The translations under genes and the position numbers were made by a program. The notes beneath the pieces are model-generated. The model did no database searches, had not been told where the DNA came from, and saw nothing but the letters and a program-made list of their open reading frames with translations. Shown one piece after another: positions 26,693 through 35,951 of a stretch of DNA of 64,000 bases. Source of the stretch: LMUY01 sp965199005 (GTDB taxonomy: Bacteria > Pseudomonadota > Alphaproteobacteria > Acetobacterales > Acetobacteraceae). Each line of letters opens with the position of its first letter. Within the stretch, counting starts at the first letter, position 1. Where the stretch lies: NCBI GenBank assembly GCA_965199005.1, contig CBDAQK010000001.1, positions 2,604,001-2,668,000 of the forward strand, in the 5' to 3' direction.

Positions 26693-27594
26693 ATGGATAC
26701 CAGGAACCTCGATCTGGGCCTGCTCGCTACGCTCGAAGCCCTCCTGACGGAAGGGAACGTCACGCGTGCCGCCCGGCGCCTGAACCTGAGCCAGCCTGCC
26801 TTGTCGGCCCGGTTGGCGCGGCTTCGCGACGCATTCGGTGATCCCCTCCTCATTCCGGCACAGCGCGGGATGGTCCTAACCCAGCGCGCAGTCGAGCTTC
26901 AGCAGCCGTTGCATGAGGCGCTGGAGGGTGTGCGCAGGGTTGTTGCAGATGGAACGCCGTCCGACCCGGCAACCATGCAGGCCACCCTGGTGATCGCCGC
27001 GAGCGACTACGTGCAATATGCACTGCTCACCCGCTTCTCGGTCGCGCTCAGGACCGAGGCGCCATGGTCCGCACCGCCTGGCGGGCTCTCGACGTGCTGG
27101 CGCTCGCCACGCAGTTGGAGCGCGGCGAGGTCGACCTAGCCCTGGCATCTCCGGACCATGCACCGGCGGCCATGCGCCTGCGCCAGCTCTATTGTGAGGG
27201 TTACGCGGTGATCGCCCGGCAGGGACACCCGGCCGTGCAGGGCCGTCTCAGCTTGGACGTGTTCTGCGTTTTGGAGCATGTTGTCGTATCTCCCCAGGGC
27301 GGCGGGTTCTCAGGGCCTGCCGATGCGGCACTGGAGGCCGTCGGCCGCCGCCGCACCGTAGCCCTGTCCACGTCGGGCTTCCTGATCGTGCCGGAGGTCG
27401 TGTCGCGCTCCGACATGATCGCTCTCATCCCACGGCGGATCGCCGATGGCTGGTCGGATCGGGTGCAGGTGCTGGACCCGCCACTCACCATCCCTGGCTT
27501 TACCATCGCGAGTGTCTGGCATGACCGTACCACCAACAATCCGGCGCAAAGCTGGCTGCGTGAACGGCTGATGACGTTGGCCGCCGAGGGGTAA
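26693..27594 (+). pseudogene. LysR-type regulator broken by a frameshift
   Basis: The N-terminal 120 residues carry the winged helix-turn-helix (LDLGLLATLEALL, then NVTRAARRLNLSQPALSARL). The frame changes near 27060 and the remaining 175 residues form the effector domain (WRALDVLALATQLERGEVDL to LRERLMTLAAEG). Start chosen at ATG 26693, which gives the family-typical DTRNLDL N-terminus. It would have controlled the divergent MFS-alcohol dehydrogenase-quinone reductase genes. Confidence 0.8.
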
Positions 27595-27793
27595 CGACCG
27601 TCTGGACTGCAATTTCTACACACGGCGCTTCCCGAAACACCATCGTTTGCAGGAAGTCCTGAGCGTTGCCGGGAGGGCGGCGAGAGTCCGATTTGTGTCG
27701 ACACCGGTCCATCCAGCGACTGGCGGCTCAATGTCTGCTTCTCGCCGCGCGCTTCTCCGAAGCCAACAGCCCGTTACCGGCCAATTGGACTCC

Positions 27794-30076
27794 TTATGTC
27801 AGCGCCGTCTTGACCCGGTCCGGCGTGAACGGGGCGCGCCGCAGCCGGGTGCCCGTGGCGTCGAAGATGGCGTTGCCGATAGCCGCCGCCACTGGGCGGG
27901 TCGAGGCCTCGCCGGCGCCGGTCGCGGGCAGTTCCGGGCGGTTGATCATGGCGATGTCGATGCGCGCAGGTGCCTGGGTCACGTCCAGGATCGGGTAGGA
28001 CATCCAATCGACGCTGGTCACGGTGTCGCGGTTGAAGGTGACTTCCTCCAGCAGGGCACGACTGGTGCCCTGGACGATGTTGCCCTCAATGGTGAGCTTC
28101 AGGTTGCCGGGATTGACGATCAGCCCGCAGTCGTGCCCGACTGCCCAGCGCAGCGGGCGCACGTCGCCGGTGCGGCGATCGACTTCGATCTCCACCATCG
28201 CGGCGCACAGCGTGTCCACGCGCTGCGCCAGCGCCAGGCCGCGCCCGCGCACCACGTCGCCTGACTGCACCTGCTGCGCCGCGGGACGTGGCTGCCAACC
28301 GTACGCCTCCGCCGCCGCCTTGATCACGGCGATGGCGCGCGGGTTCTGCAGGTGGCGCAGGCGGAACTCCACTGGGTCGGCACCGGCGGCGGCGGCAAGC
28401 TCGTCAATGAAGCTCTCGCTGGCGAAGTTGATCTGAGGCCCCACCGGGTCGCGCAGGTGTGCCGTGCGCAGCGGGGAAGCGTTGGCGACAAGTGGTGCCA
28501 CCGTCTCCCACGCGATCAGTTGGGCGGGGAAGGTGTAGGTCTCGGCCGGTGTGCCGAAGGCCGGCTGGTAGTGCTGGCCCAGGCCGAGCAACTGTCCCGG
28601 TAGGGTGTCGCGCGGGTCGCTCTCGTTGGTGTCCACGTCGGTGCGGGAGAAGCCGCGGCTCTCGAAGTGGTAGGCCGTTACCACGCCGCTGGCGTCCAGC
28701 GCCGCCTTGCACAAGTGGACGGAGGCTGGGCCTTTCGGGTCCCACCCGGTGCCGGTCGCGCGCATGTACTGCACGCGTACCGGGCGGCCGGTGGCGCGGG
28801 ACAGGAACGCCGCATCCATGCTGGCGTCGCCGGCGTCGTTGCGGCCGTAGGAGCCGGGACCGCGCGTCCAGATGGCGCGCACGGCCTCCACGGGCAGCCC
28901 GAGCAGCTTGGCCACGCCCGCTTGGGCGAAGTGCGGCTTCTGGGTGCCCGTCCACAGCGTGACGCCGTCCGGGCGCACGTCCGCCACGGCGCAGGCGCCG
29001 ACCATGCTGGCATGGCTCTGGAACGGCCACTCGTACGTCGCCTCGACCACCTTCGCGGCGGCAGACAGCGCCGCCGGCACGTCGCCGACGACGTGCTCCT
29101 CCTTACGGGCGGTGGTGGGGGCGATGCGCAGATCGTCGTAGAGCCGCGCCTGGTCGGGCAGCGGAGAGGCGACCGTGGACCAGATGACCTTGAGCGCGTC
29201 CGCTGCCCGGATGGCGTTCCACTCCTTGTCCGCCGCCACGGCCAGCAAGCCGCGCTGGTGCACGACGCGCACGCCCGGGATCCCGTTCACCGACCCCTGG
29301 TCGATCGCGACCGGCTCCGCCCCGACCACGGGCGGGCGGATCACGCGAGCGTGCAGCATGCCAGGCAGGCGGATGTCGGTGACGTACTGCTGCCGCCCGA
29401 CTGCGTTCCGGCCGATATCCGTACGCGGCACGGATCGGCCGACCAGCTTGTAATCGGCGGGCGGCTTCGGTTGCGCCGTGCCGCGCGACAGCAGGTCGTT
29501 CCCGATTTTGCCGTTCCAGTGCAGCGCCGTCTCGAAGTAACCGTCGCCGATCAGTTCGGCGTAGGCGACGCGCCGTGTCCGATCAGACAGAAGGCAGACC
29601 GCGCCGTCCTCCGTCACCAACTGGGCGGGATCGGCGCCTAGACCCGCGCCTAGCCTGGGGGCGGCGCGCTCCATCAGCACCCGGCGGGCCTCGGCGGCGG
29701 CGAAGCGCAGCGTGACGCCGGCCTTCTCCACCCCCGTGCTGCCGGAGGCACCGCCCTGGTTCACGGTCTGCGCCGTATCGCCCTGCACCACGCGCACGGC
29801 GGCGGCGGGTATGTCCAACTCCTCAGCGACGATCTGCGCGATGGCGACGTCTACGCCCTGACCCGGGTCCATCTTGCCGTAGAAGGCAACGAACCGCCCG
29901 TCGGGCTGCAAGGCAATAAAGCTGTCGAGCTGATCCGGCGTCAGCGGCGGGCGCACGGTCCCTGCTGCGGCTGCGGCGCGGCCCGGCAGGGTGGGCACGG
30001 CGGAGATGCCCACCAGCAGGGCGCTGCCGGCTTGCAGCAGGAAGCGGCGGGACAGGGTGGGGCTGATCTGGTTCAT
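27794..30076 (-). CDS. molybdopterin-binding subunit, isoquinoline 1-oxidoreductase/aldehyde oxidase type
   Basis: 760 aa, xanthine dehydrogenase family large subunit of the IorB type. It begins with a twin-arginine-like signal (SRRFLLQAGSALLVG), indicating folded export to the periplasm. Molybdopterin-contact regions include GGASGSTGVEKAG and RGPGSYGRNDAGD. The conserved catalytic glutamate sits in GAGEASTRPVAAAIGNA near the end. It follows the 2Fe-2S gene by 10 bp. As in IorAB-type enzymes there is no FAD subunit; electrons would pass to a cytochrome or quinone. The natural substrate (aldehyde or N-heterocycle) is not predictable. Confidence 0.88.
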   Translation of the reverse strand: MNQISPTLSRRFLLQAGSALLVGISAVPTLPGRAAAAAGTVRPPLTPDQLDSFIALQPDGRFVAFYGKMDPGQGVDVAIAQIVAEELDIPAAAVRVVQGDTAQTVNQGGASGSTGVEKAGVTLRFAAAEARRVLMERAAPRLGAGLGADPAQLVTEDGAVCLLSDRTRRVAYAELIGDGYFETALHWNGKIGNDLLSRGTAQPKPPADYKLVGRSVPRTDIGRNAVGRQQYVTDIRLPGMLHARVIRPPVVGAEPVAIDQGSVNGIPGVRVVHQRGLLAVAADKEWNAIRAADALKVIWSTVASPLPDQARLYDDLRIAPTTARKEEHVVGDVPAALSAAAKVVEATYEWPFQSHASMVGACAVADVRPDGVTLWTGTQKPHFAQAGVAKLLGLPVEAVRAIWTRGPGSYGRNDAGDASMDAAFLSRATGRPVRVQYMRATGTGWDPKGPASVHLCKAALDASGVVTAYHFESRGFSRTDVDTNESDPRDTLPGQLLGLGQHYQPAFGTPAETYTFPAQLIAWETVAPLVANASPLRTAHLRDPVGPQINFASESFIDELAAAAGADPVEFRLRHLQNPRAIAVIKAAAEAYGWQPRPAAQQVQSGDVVRGRGLALAQRVDTLCAAMVEIEVDRRTGDVRPLRWAVGHDCGLIVNPGNLKLTIEGNIVQGTSRALLEEVTFNRDTVTSVDWMSYPILDVTQAPARIDIAMINRPELPATGAGEASTRPVAAAIGNAIFDATGTRLRRAPFTPDRVKTALT

Positions 30077-30086
30077 GGCCGCCCCC

Positions 30087-30554
30087 TCACGCCGCGCCGG
30101 TGACGCGGGCGACCGCGCGCAGGATGGACAGGTGCGTGCCGCAGCGGCACTTGAGGCCGCTCAGCGCGTCCTTGATCTCGTCCATCGTGGCGTATGGCTT
30201 GTCGCGCACCAGCGCGGCCGCATACATCATCCAGCCGTTGATGCAGTAGCCGCATTGCGTCGCCTGCTCGGTAGCGAAGGCGGCCTGCAAGGCATGCGGG
30301 CGGTCCGGCGTGCCAAGCCCGGCGATGGTGGTAACGGGTTGGCTCCCGACGGTGGACAGTGGGGTTACGCAGCTCCGCACCGGCGCGCCGTCCAGGTGCA
30401 CGGTGCAGGCGCCGCACTGCGCCAAGCCGCAGCCGAAGCGGGGATTGTCGAGGCCCAGCTCGTCGCGCAGCGCGTAGAGCAGCGGCATGTCCGGGTCGTC
30501 CACCGTCAGCCGGTGCACAGTGCCATCGACAGTCAGCGTGATGGTCTGCGTCAC
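30087..30554 (-). CDS. 2Fe-2S subunit of the molybdenum oxidoreductase
   Basis: 155 aa. The plant-type ferredoxin cluster is CGLAQCGACTVHLDG with a further Cys in VRSCVTPL. The second, all-helical cluster uses CGYC and CRCGTH. This is the IorA/CoxS arrangement. The GTG start at 30554 is chosen over the longer frame because GGGAGG lies about eight bases upstream and TQTITLTVDG is the normal family N-terminus. Translated with, and delivered alongside, the large subunit. Confidence 0.9.
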   Translation of the reverse strand: MTQTITLTVDGTVHRLTVDDPDMPLLYALRDELGLDNPRFGCGLAQCGACTVHLDGAPVRSCVTPLSTVGSQPVTTIAGLGTPDRPHALQAAFATEQATQCGYCINGWMMYAAALVRDKPYATMDEIKDALSGLKCRCGTHLSILRAVARVTGAA

Positions 30555-31081
30555 GGACGGTCCTCCCTTGTTACCGGTCCAGCAGGCTGAGCAGACCAGG
30601 CTTGTCGCCGATGTTAGGAGTGTTCCTTGAACCAAACAAGCTTGTGGCGGTGGTCTTGATCCCTGGACGGCACGAACTCTCCCGTCGAAGCGTTGAAGTC
30701 CTGGTTCGCCCATGCGCCCAGCTGCTGCTTACTTCCATGTCCGCCGATGGCGTGAAGCGTCGCCCCGACCGGATCGTTGAACACAGCAGTCGCCGATCCG
30801 TTGATCAGACCGCGACCTGAGTCAGGCTTCACCTAGCTTCAGCTCCCGCGATGGCCTCAACCGACCGACGTCCGTTTACCTCAACCTCTTCCCCCGAAGC
30901 GGTCGGTCTGCTCCCGGCCAGGATCGGTAGCTGGCGTTTCAGGCGGTGCATAGCTGTCGCAGTAGAATGAGGCTTTTCCTCTTGCCCCAGTCGCCCCAGG
31001 AGCAAGAACATGGATGGCGGAGGGGTGGCACCCACGATGGTCCTGTTGCATGTTCGCTGCTCGCAGCAAGAGGCCGAGCCC
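30555..31081. other. divergent intergenic stretch
   Basis: Holds the promoters of the molybdenum oxidoreductase and the amidohydrolase. A minus-strand frame at 30614-30832 (72 aa, ending RHKLVWFKEHS) has moderately coding composition but no recognised family; I leave it uncalled. Confidence 0.4.
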
Positions 31082-32257
31082 ATGCCCGCTATCCCGGAAA
31101 TTGTAGCCCTTCGGCCCGAAATACAAACGTGGCGACGCGACTTCCACGCCCATCCCGAAACCGGGTTTCAGGAGGTCCGCACGTCCGGGATCGTCGCCGA
31201 GAAGCTCGAGTCCTGGGGCATCGAGGTGCATCGTGGGATCGGCCGCACCGGGGTGGTGGGGGTGCTTCGCGGCAAGACGCCGGGGAACCGCGCCATCGGG
31301 CTGCGGGCCGACATGGACGCGCTGCCAATGCCGGAGCTCAATCCTTTCGAGCATCGCAGCACCAACCCTGGAATTATGCACGCGTGCGGCCACGATGGAC
31401 ATACGGCCATGCTTTTGGGCGCCGCCAAGCACCTGGCCGCCACGCGAGACTTCGCAGGCACGGTACACTTCATCTTCCAGCCGGCAGAGGAAGGGCTGAC
31501 CGGGGCACTCGAAATGGTCAAGGACGGCCTGTTCCGCCAGTTTCCGTGCGACGCCGTCTACGGACTGCACAACCTGCCGGACCTGCCCCTGGGGACCGTG
31601 GCGGTCCGACCCGGCACCGTGCTGGCCGCAGTGGACTACTTCGCCATCCGCCTGCGGGGCAAGAGCAGTCACGCGGCCCAACCCCATCACGGCCTCGACC
31701 CGCTACCCTGTGCCGTGGCGATCTTCACGGCGCTGCAAACCCTGGTCAGCCGTCACACCGACCCGCTTGACACAGCCGTGCTGAGCATCGGCCAGTTCCA
31801 TGCTGGCACTTCTGACATCGTCATCCCAGAGACAGTCGAGATACGCGGCACGGTCCGGACTCTGCTTCCTCGAACGCACGACCGCCTGGCGGCGCTGTTC
31901 CGCCAGATCGTCGAGAACACGGCCGCGGCGCACGGGGTGCACCTGGAGTTGGACTACAACGCGGCCTACCCACCCACGATCAATACGCCCAGCCAGGCTG
32001 AACTGGCGGACCGCGCGGCCGCGGAGGTGGTGGGCGAGGACGGGATCAAGCGGAACTTGGCATCCCTGACCGCAGGGGAGGACTTCGCCTATATGTTACG
32101 CGAGGTGCCGGGCGCATTCCTCCTGCTTGGCCAAGCGGACGGAGAGACCGGCAAGACGCCGCTCCACAACGGCTTCTACGACTTCAACGACGACCTCTTG
32201 CCGATCGGCGCCAGCTGCCTCGTGCGGCTGACGGAGTTGGAGCTGCAGCGTGGCTGA
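31082..32257 (+). CDS. M20 family amidohydrolase (hippurate/N-acyl-amino-acid hydrolase type)
   Basis: 391 aa from ATG 31082. Metal-binding and catalytic segments are in order: RRDFHAHPETGFQE, LRADMDALPM, HACGHDGHTAML (Cys, His and Asp ligands), FQPAEEG with the catalytic Glu pair, and GKSSHAAQPHHG from the dimerisation domain. TAGEDFAYML is near the end. The family hydrolyses N-acyl amino acids or related amides in the cytoplasm. The frame runs further upstream, but the Met at 31082 aligns with family starts. Confidence 0.88.
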   Translation: MPAIPEIVALRPEIQTWRRDFHAHPETGFQEVRTSGIVAEKLESWGIEVHRGIGRTGVVGVLRGKTPGNRAIGLRADMDALPMPELNPFEHRSTNPGIMHACGHDGHTAMLLGAAKHLAATRDFAGTVHFIFQPAEEGLTGALEMVKDGLFRQFPCDAVYGLHNLPDLPLGTVAVRPGTVLAAVDYFAIRLRGKSSHAAQPHHGLDPLPCAVAIFTALQTLVSRHTDPLDTAVLSIGQFHAGTSDIVIPETVEIRGTVRTLLPRTHDRLAALFRQIVENTAAAHGVHLELDYNAAYPPTINTPSQAELADRAAAEVVGEDGIKRNLASLTAGEDFAYMLREVPGAFLLLGQADGETGKTPLHNGFYDFNDDLLPIGASCLVRLTELELQRG

Positions 32258-32484
32258 CATCAAGGCGGGGATCTTGCGGATCGGCCCGCTGCTGCGAGAC
32301 GAACCTAGCCAGCAAGCCGCCGCTGTCGGGCATTCCACTGCGCCCGGTCGTGCCTCTCGACCGTACGACAGCGCCCCGATCTGGTCGTATCGTGTCTCAT
32401 CGCCTGGTTTAGAGAAGGGTAGTGCCGGGCAACATCGGAGAAAGCGGTCCTTCTTGAGATCGAGGCACGCGGTAGCCATCCGGG

Positions 32485-33438
32485 TCAGGCCGTGCTGTCG
32501 GTCGCCGGCCGCAGCAGGAGGCGACGTGCCAATCGGCCATCGATAAAAGCGAGCCCAACGCCGATCAGCACCATACCGCCGAAATGGCGTGGCAGCAGTG
32601 TTTCACCCAGCACCAGAGCACCGAGCAGGATGGCGCTGACCGGGATCAGGAACGTCACCAGCAGTAAGTTTGTCGCCCCGGCCGCAGCCAGGATGCGGAA
32701 GTAGAGCCAGTAGGCCAGCGCGGTGGACAGAAGCCCCACCCCGAGCACGGCGCCCTAAGTCGTCGCGCTCGGAACCGGAAGCGTCCAGGGCCGGTCCACC
32801 AGCAGCATGACCGGGAACAGCAGAACTGTGGAGGCGCATACCTGCCCGGCCGCGGTCGCAAGCGGTGCCACGCCCATCCGCCTGAACCGCCGGCCGAAGA
32901 TGCCGGCAAAGGCGTAGGTGAGGGCACCGGCCAGGCAGGCGAGCTGCGCCAGTACGCCGGTGCCTAGCCCGCTCAAGGCGTCTGGCCCGACCATGAGCAC
33001 GGCGCCCGCAAAGCCAGCGGCGACCCCGGTCGCCTTGAACGGCGTCAACTTCTCGTCCGGCGTCAGCAGGTGCGCAACGAGCACGGTGAACAACGGCGTG
33101 GTCGCGTTCAGGATGGAAGCGAGGCTGCTGGCGATGTGATGCTGGCCCCAGACGATGAGGACGAACGGGATCACGTTGTTGAGTTGCCCCATCCCGAAAA
33201 AAGCGTCCCAGACGGGAGCCCGGGTGGGCATGGCTTGCCCAAGCAGGCGTAGCAACGCGAGCAGGGCCAGTGCGGCCATGGCCACGCGCAGCCAGACCAG
33301 TGCGAAGGAAGGCAGCTCGCGCACGGCGACGCCGTTGAAGAAGAACGAAGCGCCCCAGACCAGGGCGAGCAGGAGCAGCATGCCCCATTCTCGCCCGCGC
33401 ATCGCCGGTATTTCGCTGCTGTTTCCACTCTGCGGCAT
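32485..33438 (-). pseudogene. EamA/DMT-family transporter with an internal amber stop
   Basis: A ten-helix drug/metabolite transporter in one reading frame (GREWGMLLLLALVWGASFFF through ATNLLLVTFLIPVSAILLG), interrupted by TAG at 32755-32757. At this position relatives usually have Trp before GAVLG, so a TGG to TAG change is likely. The last 90 residues (final two to three helices) would be lost. The frame is otherwise intact, so the lesion is recent, a read-through case, or a base-call error. Confidence 0.78.
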
Positions 33439-33688
33439 CTTCGCACCTCACCTGGCTCGACTTCGCAGACTGAGGATGGTGGCACGGCCGGGCACTCCGG
33501 TTTTTGCCCTGCAATTCCGCGCCGTAGCTCGCGAGAGTCCGTGTCGAGGTCGCAGCGGACCCGCCGCCAATTGCCGCAAGGTCGTCTCCGCACTTACAAT
33601 CTTCCATGCCAGTCTCTTCCGCACACGCGGCAGACAGGCGGTGCAAGCTGGGTTAAGCCGTGCCTGACCACGAGAACGGAGCGCAGTC

Positions 33689-34207
33689 ATGCCCATGTCA
33701 CTCTACCAAGCGTCGATAGCTCCCTGCTTGCAGATGCTGGACGCGCTGTCCGCGGTGCTACACAAGGCAGCTTCCGACGCGGCTGAACGCGGACTCGAAC
33801 CGTCGGTGCTGCTGCAGTCGCGACTGTATCCGGATATGCTGCCACTGGTTCGGCAGGTGCAAATCGCTACTGACGGCGCCAAGGCTGGCGGTGCGCGGCT
33901 GGCTGGGGTGGACACCCCATCGTTTCCGGACACCGAGACAAGCTTCAACGAACTCCAGGCACGCCTGGCCCGGTGCATCACCTTCCTGCGCTCGCTCGAC
34001 CGCAGTGCCATCGACGCTGCCGCCGAGCGCCGGATCGAATTCAGCGTCGCTAAGAAGGCCATGGTGATGATGGCGCCGGAGTACATCAGCGGCTGGATGC
34101 TGCCTAATTTCTTCTTTCACGTGACCACCGCATACGACATCTTGCGTCATAACGGTCTTGCCGTGGGTAAGAGAGACTTCCTGGGTGCCGTTCCGCTGGT
34201 GAGCTAG
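33689..34207 (+). CDS. DUF1993 domain protein
   Basis: 172 aa, wholly helical, matching DUF1993: the N-terminus MSLYQASIAPCLQMLDAL, LYPDMLPLVRQVQIA in the middle and NFFFHVTTAYDILRHNG near the C-terminus. The family belongs to the DinB-like four-helix proteins and has no assigned activity. It stands alone and is followed by a hairpin eight bases after the stop. Confidence 0.85.
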   Translation: MPMSLYQASIAPCLQMLDALSAVLHKAASDAAERGLEPSVLLQSRLYPDMLPLVRQVQIATDGAKAGGARLAGVDTPSFPDTETSFNELQARLARCITFLRSLDRSAIDAAAERRIEFSVAKKAMVMMAPEYISGWMLPNFFFHVTTAYDILRHNGLAVGKRDFLGAVPLVS

Positions 34208-34215
34208 GCCTACGG

Positions 34216-34241
34216 TGTGGGCCGGTCGACCTGGGCCCACA
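34216..34241 (+). terminator. hairpin after DUF1993 gene
   Basis: Perfect 8-bp stem TGTGGGCC/GGCCCACA with a 10-base loop, starting eight bases after the stop codon. No T-run follows, so termination is suggested but not certain. Confidence 0.5.
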
Positions 34242-35072
34242 TCGTCATAGAGAAGAGAGCTGCCAGGAGGCACCGGCATCTGATGTGCTTTTCCCTATCT
34301 CGCAATTCCACGGTGGCCGGTCGGCTTTTGGCCCATTCCTAATGCTACCCGCGACCCGCACCATATCGGGGCCAAGACAAACCACAGTTTGCCGGGAATG
34401 GCTTCAGCCATTGGGACAGCCGGCCTCTGCCCCCTTAGGCGCGACGGTCACTCCGATGGCGCCGCTGCGGTTTATTGCTGCCTGGAGCTGTCCGGACTGA
34501 CGTAGATCGTCGATCACGGCGTCAACGACCGCCCGGGCCGCCGGCCTGCCTTTGGGCACGACGACGTTCTGTGGGACGCTGAACAGGTCGTCGGACAGCA
34601 GCCGCGTGCCGGGCGTCGCCCGCATAAGCGTGGTTAGGCGCTGGCGGTTGGCGCCGAAGGCATCGATGGATCCGCCCGTGAGTGCGGCACCGAGTTGCGC
34701 CGGGTCGTTGGGCAGTTCCACCACGCTGGCCCGGTGCAGGGTACGCTTCATGCAGAGCGTGATGGAGTCGTTCCTGGTGCCGGCGACCGTCCTGCCGGCC
34801 TGGTCGATGTCGGCGATGCCGCGGATGGGGGACGCGTCGAGCACCAGAAAGCTCTGCTGGACCAGCATGTAGGGCTGCGAGAACTCGACCGTGCCGAGGC
34901 GCGTGGCCTCGTAGGCGACGAAGCCGATGTCGGCCGTGCCGGCTTTGACCTCCTCAATGACGGCCGGCGGGTCGTCCACGGTGCGGAACTCCAGGGCCAG
35001 GCCGTGCCGACGCGCCAGTTCCGCGGCGAGTTCATAGGAGGTGCCGCGCAGCTGGCCCGTTGCCGGGTTCCG

Positions 35073-35079
35073 CGTGGCT
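35073..35079. repeat. target-site duplication, left copy
   Basis: CGTGGCT directly before the element. The same seven bases recur at 37283-37289 directly after it. Confidence 0.8.
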
Positions 35080-35105
35080 GGCTATCCGGAAATAAGTGTG
35101 GAATC
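35080..35105 (+). repeat. left inverted repeat of the ISL3 element
   Basis: Starts GGCTATCCGGAA and matches the right end in 21 of 26 positions. A second, direct copy of its inner part occurs 45 bp further in (35129-35155: ATCCGGAAATTTGTGTGGAA). Confidence 0.85.
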
Positions 35106-35159
35106 GGCACATTCGTGATATACCCCAAATCCGGAAATTTGTGTGGAATCTGCATTGCC

Positions 35160-35891
35160 ATGGGCAAGCTCCGGGTGCTTGATCTGTTCAGCGGCATTGG
35201 CGGTTTTAGCCTTGGGCTGGAGCGCACTGGCGGCTTCGAAACCGTAGCCTTCTGCGAAATCGAACCGTTCTGCCGCCGCGTGCTGGCGAAACATTGGCCC
35301 AAGGTGCAGTGCTATGGCGACGTTCGAACCCTCAGTGAAGAGCGCCTTCGTAACGATGGTATCAGCGTCGATGTCATATGCGGAGGATTTCCCTGCCAGG
35401 ACATCAGCCTCGCCAATACTGGCGGGTGCGGACTGGATGGGGCCAGATCCGGCCTCTGGTTTGAATACGCCCGGCTTATTGGCGAGCTTCGACCCCAATA
35501 CGTCATCGTGGAGAACGTCGCAGCGCTGCTTGATAACGGGCTGGAGCGTGTTCTCAGGTCCTTGGCCGCGCTCGGGTATGATGCGGAGTGGGACTGTATA
35601 CCAGCGTCCTTCGTTGGCGCGCCTCACCGGCGAGACCGCCTCTGGCTGGTTGCCTACACCAATGGCCAGAGATTGGAAGGATGGCGCAGAGCCAAGCCCG
35701 CACGGACGACACAGCGCAAGCTTGCCGGTCGTTCTTTCAGGGTTGGGGCATCCTGGCCGGATGCTCCGCGCATTCCCAGAGTGGGTGATGGGCTTCCCGA
35801 TTGGGTGGACAGCATTCACGCCCTTGGCAACGCCGTAGTCCCAGACATCCCAGAAATGATTGGTCACGCTATTTTGGCAACTAGCGCGTGA
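35160..35891 (+). CDS. compact C5-cytosine methyltransferase carried by the IS
   Basis: 243 aa, short for the family. Motif I is VLDLFSGIGGFSLGLE, motif IV GGFPCQDIS with catalytic Cys79, motif VI VENV, motif VIII GAPHRRDRLW, and motif X HALGNAVVP near the end. The region between VIII and X is only about 65 residues, so the target-recognition domain is minimal. Frame runs open from outside the element, but ATG 35160 gives the exact family start, just after the subterminal repeat. It lies 60 bp before the transposase. It could methylate the element's ends or host DNA; this is inferred from location. Confidence 0.88.
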   Translation: MGKLRVLDLFSGIGGFSLGLERTGGFETVAFCEIEPFCRRVLAKHWPKVQCYGDVRTLSEERLRNDGISVDVICGGFPCQDISLANTGGCGLDGARSGLWFEYARLIGELRPQYVIVENVAALLDNGLERVLRSLAALGYDAEWDCIPASFVGAPHRRDRLWLVAYTNGQRLEGWRRAKPARTTQRKLAGRSFRVGASWPDAPRIPRVGDGLPDWVDSIHALGNAVVPDIPEMIGHAILATSA

Positions 35892-35951
35892 CCCGATTCC
35901 ACATTTTATTCCGGTCGTGCCAACTTCCGCCTCCTGGGGTGGAGTGCTTGG

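Noticed and set aside
30614..30832. 72-aa minus-strand frame ending RHKLVWFKEHS
   Set aside because: Codon bias is moderate, but it has no ribosome-binding site, family or neighbour support.
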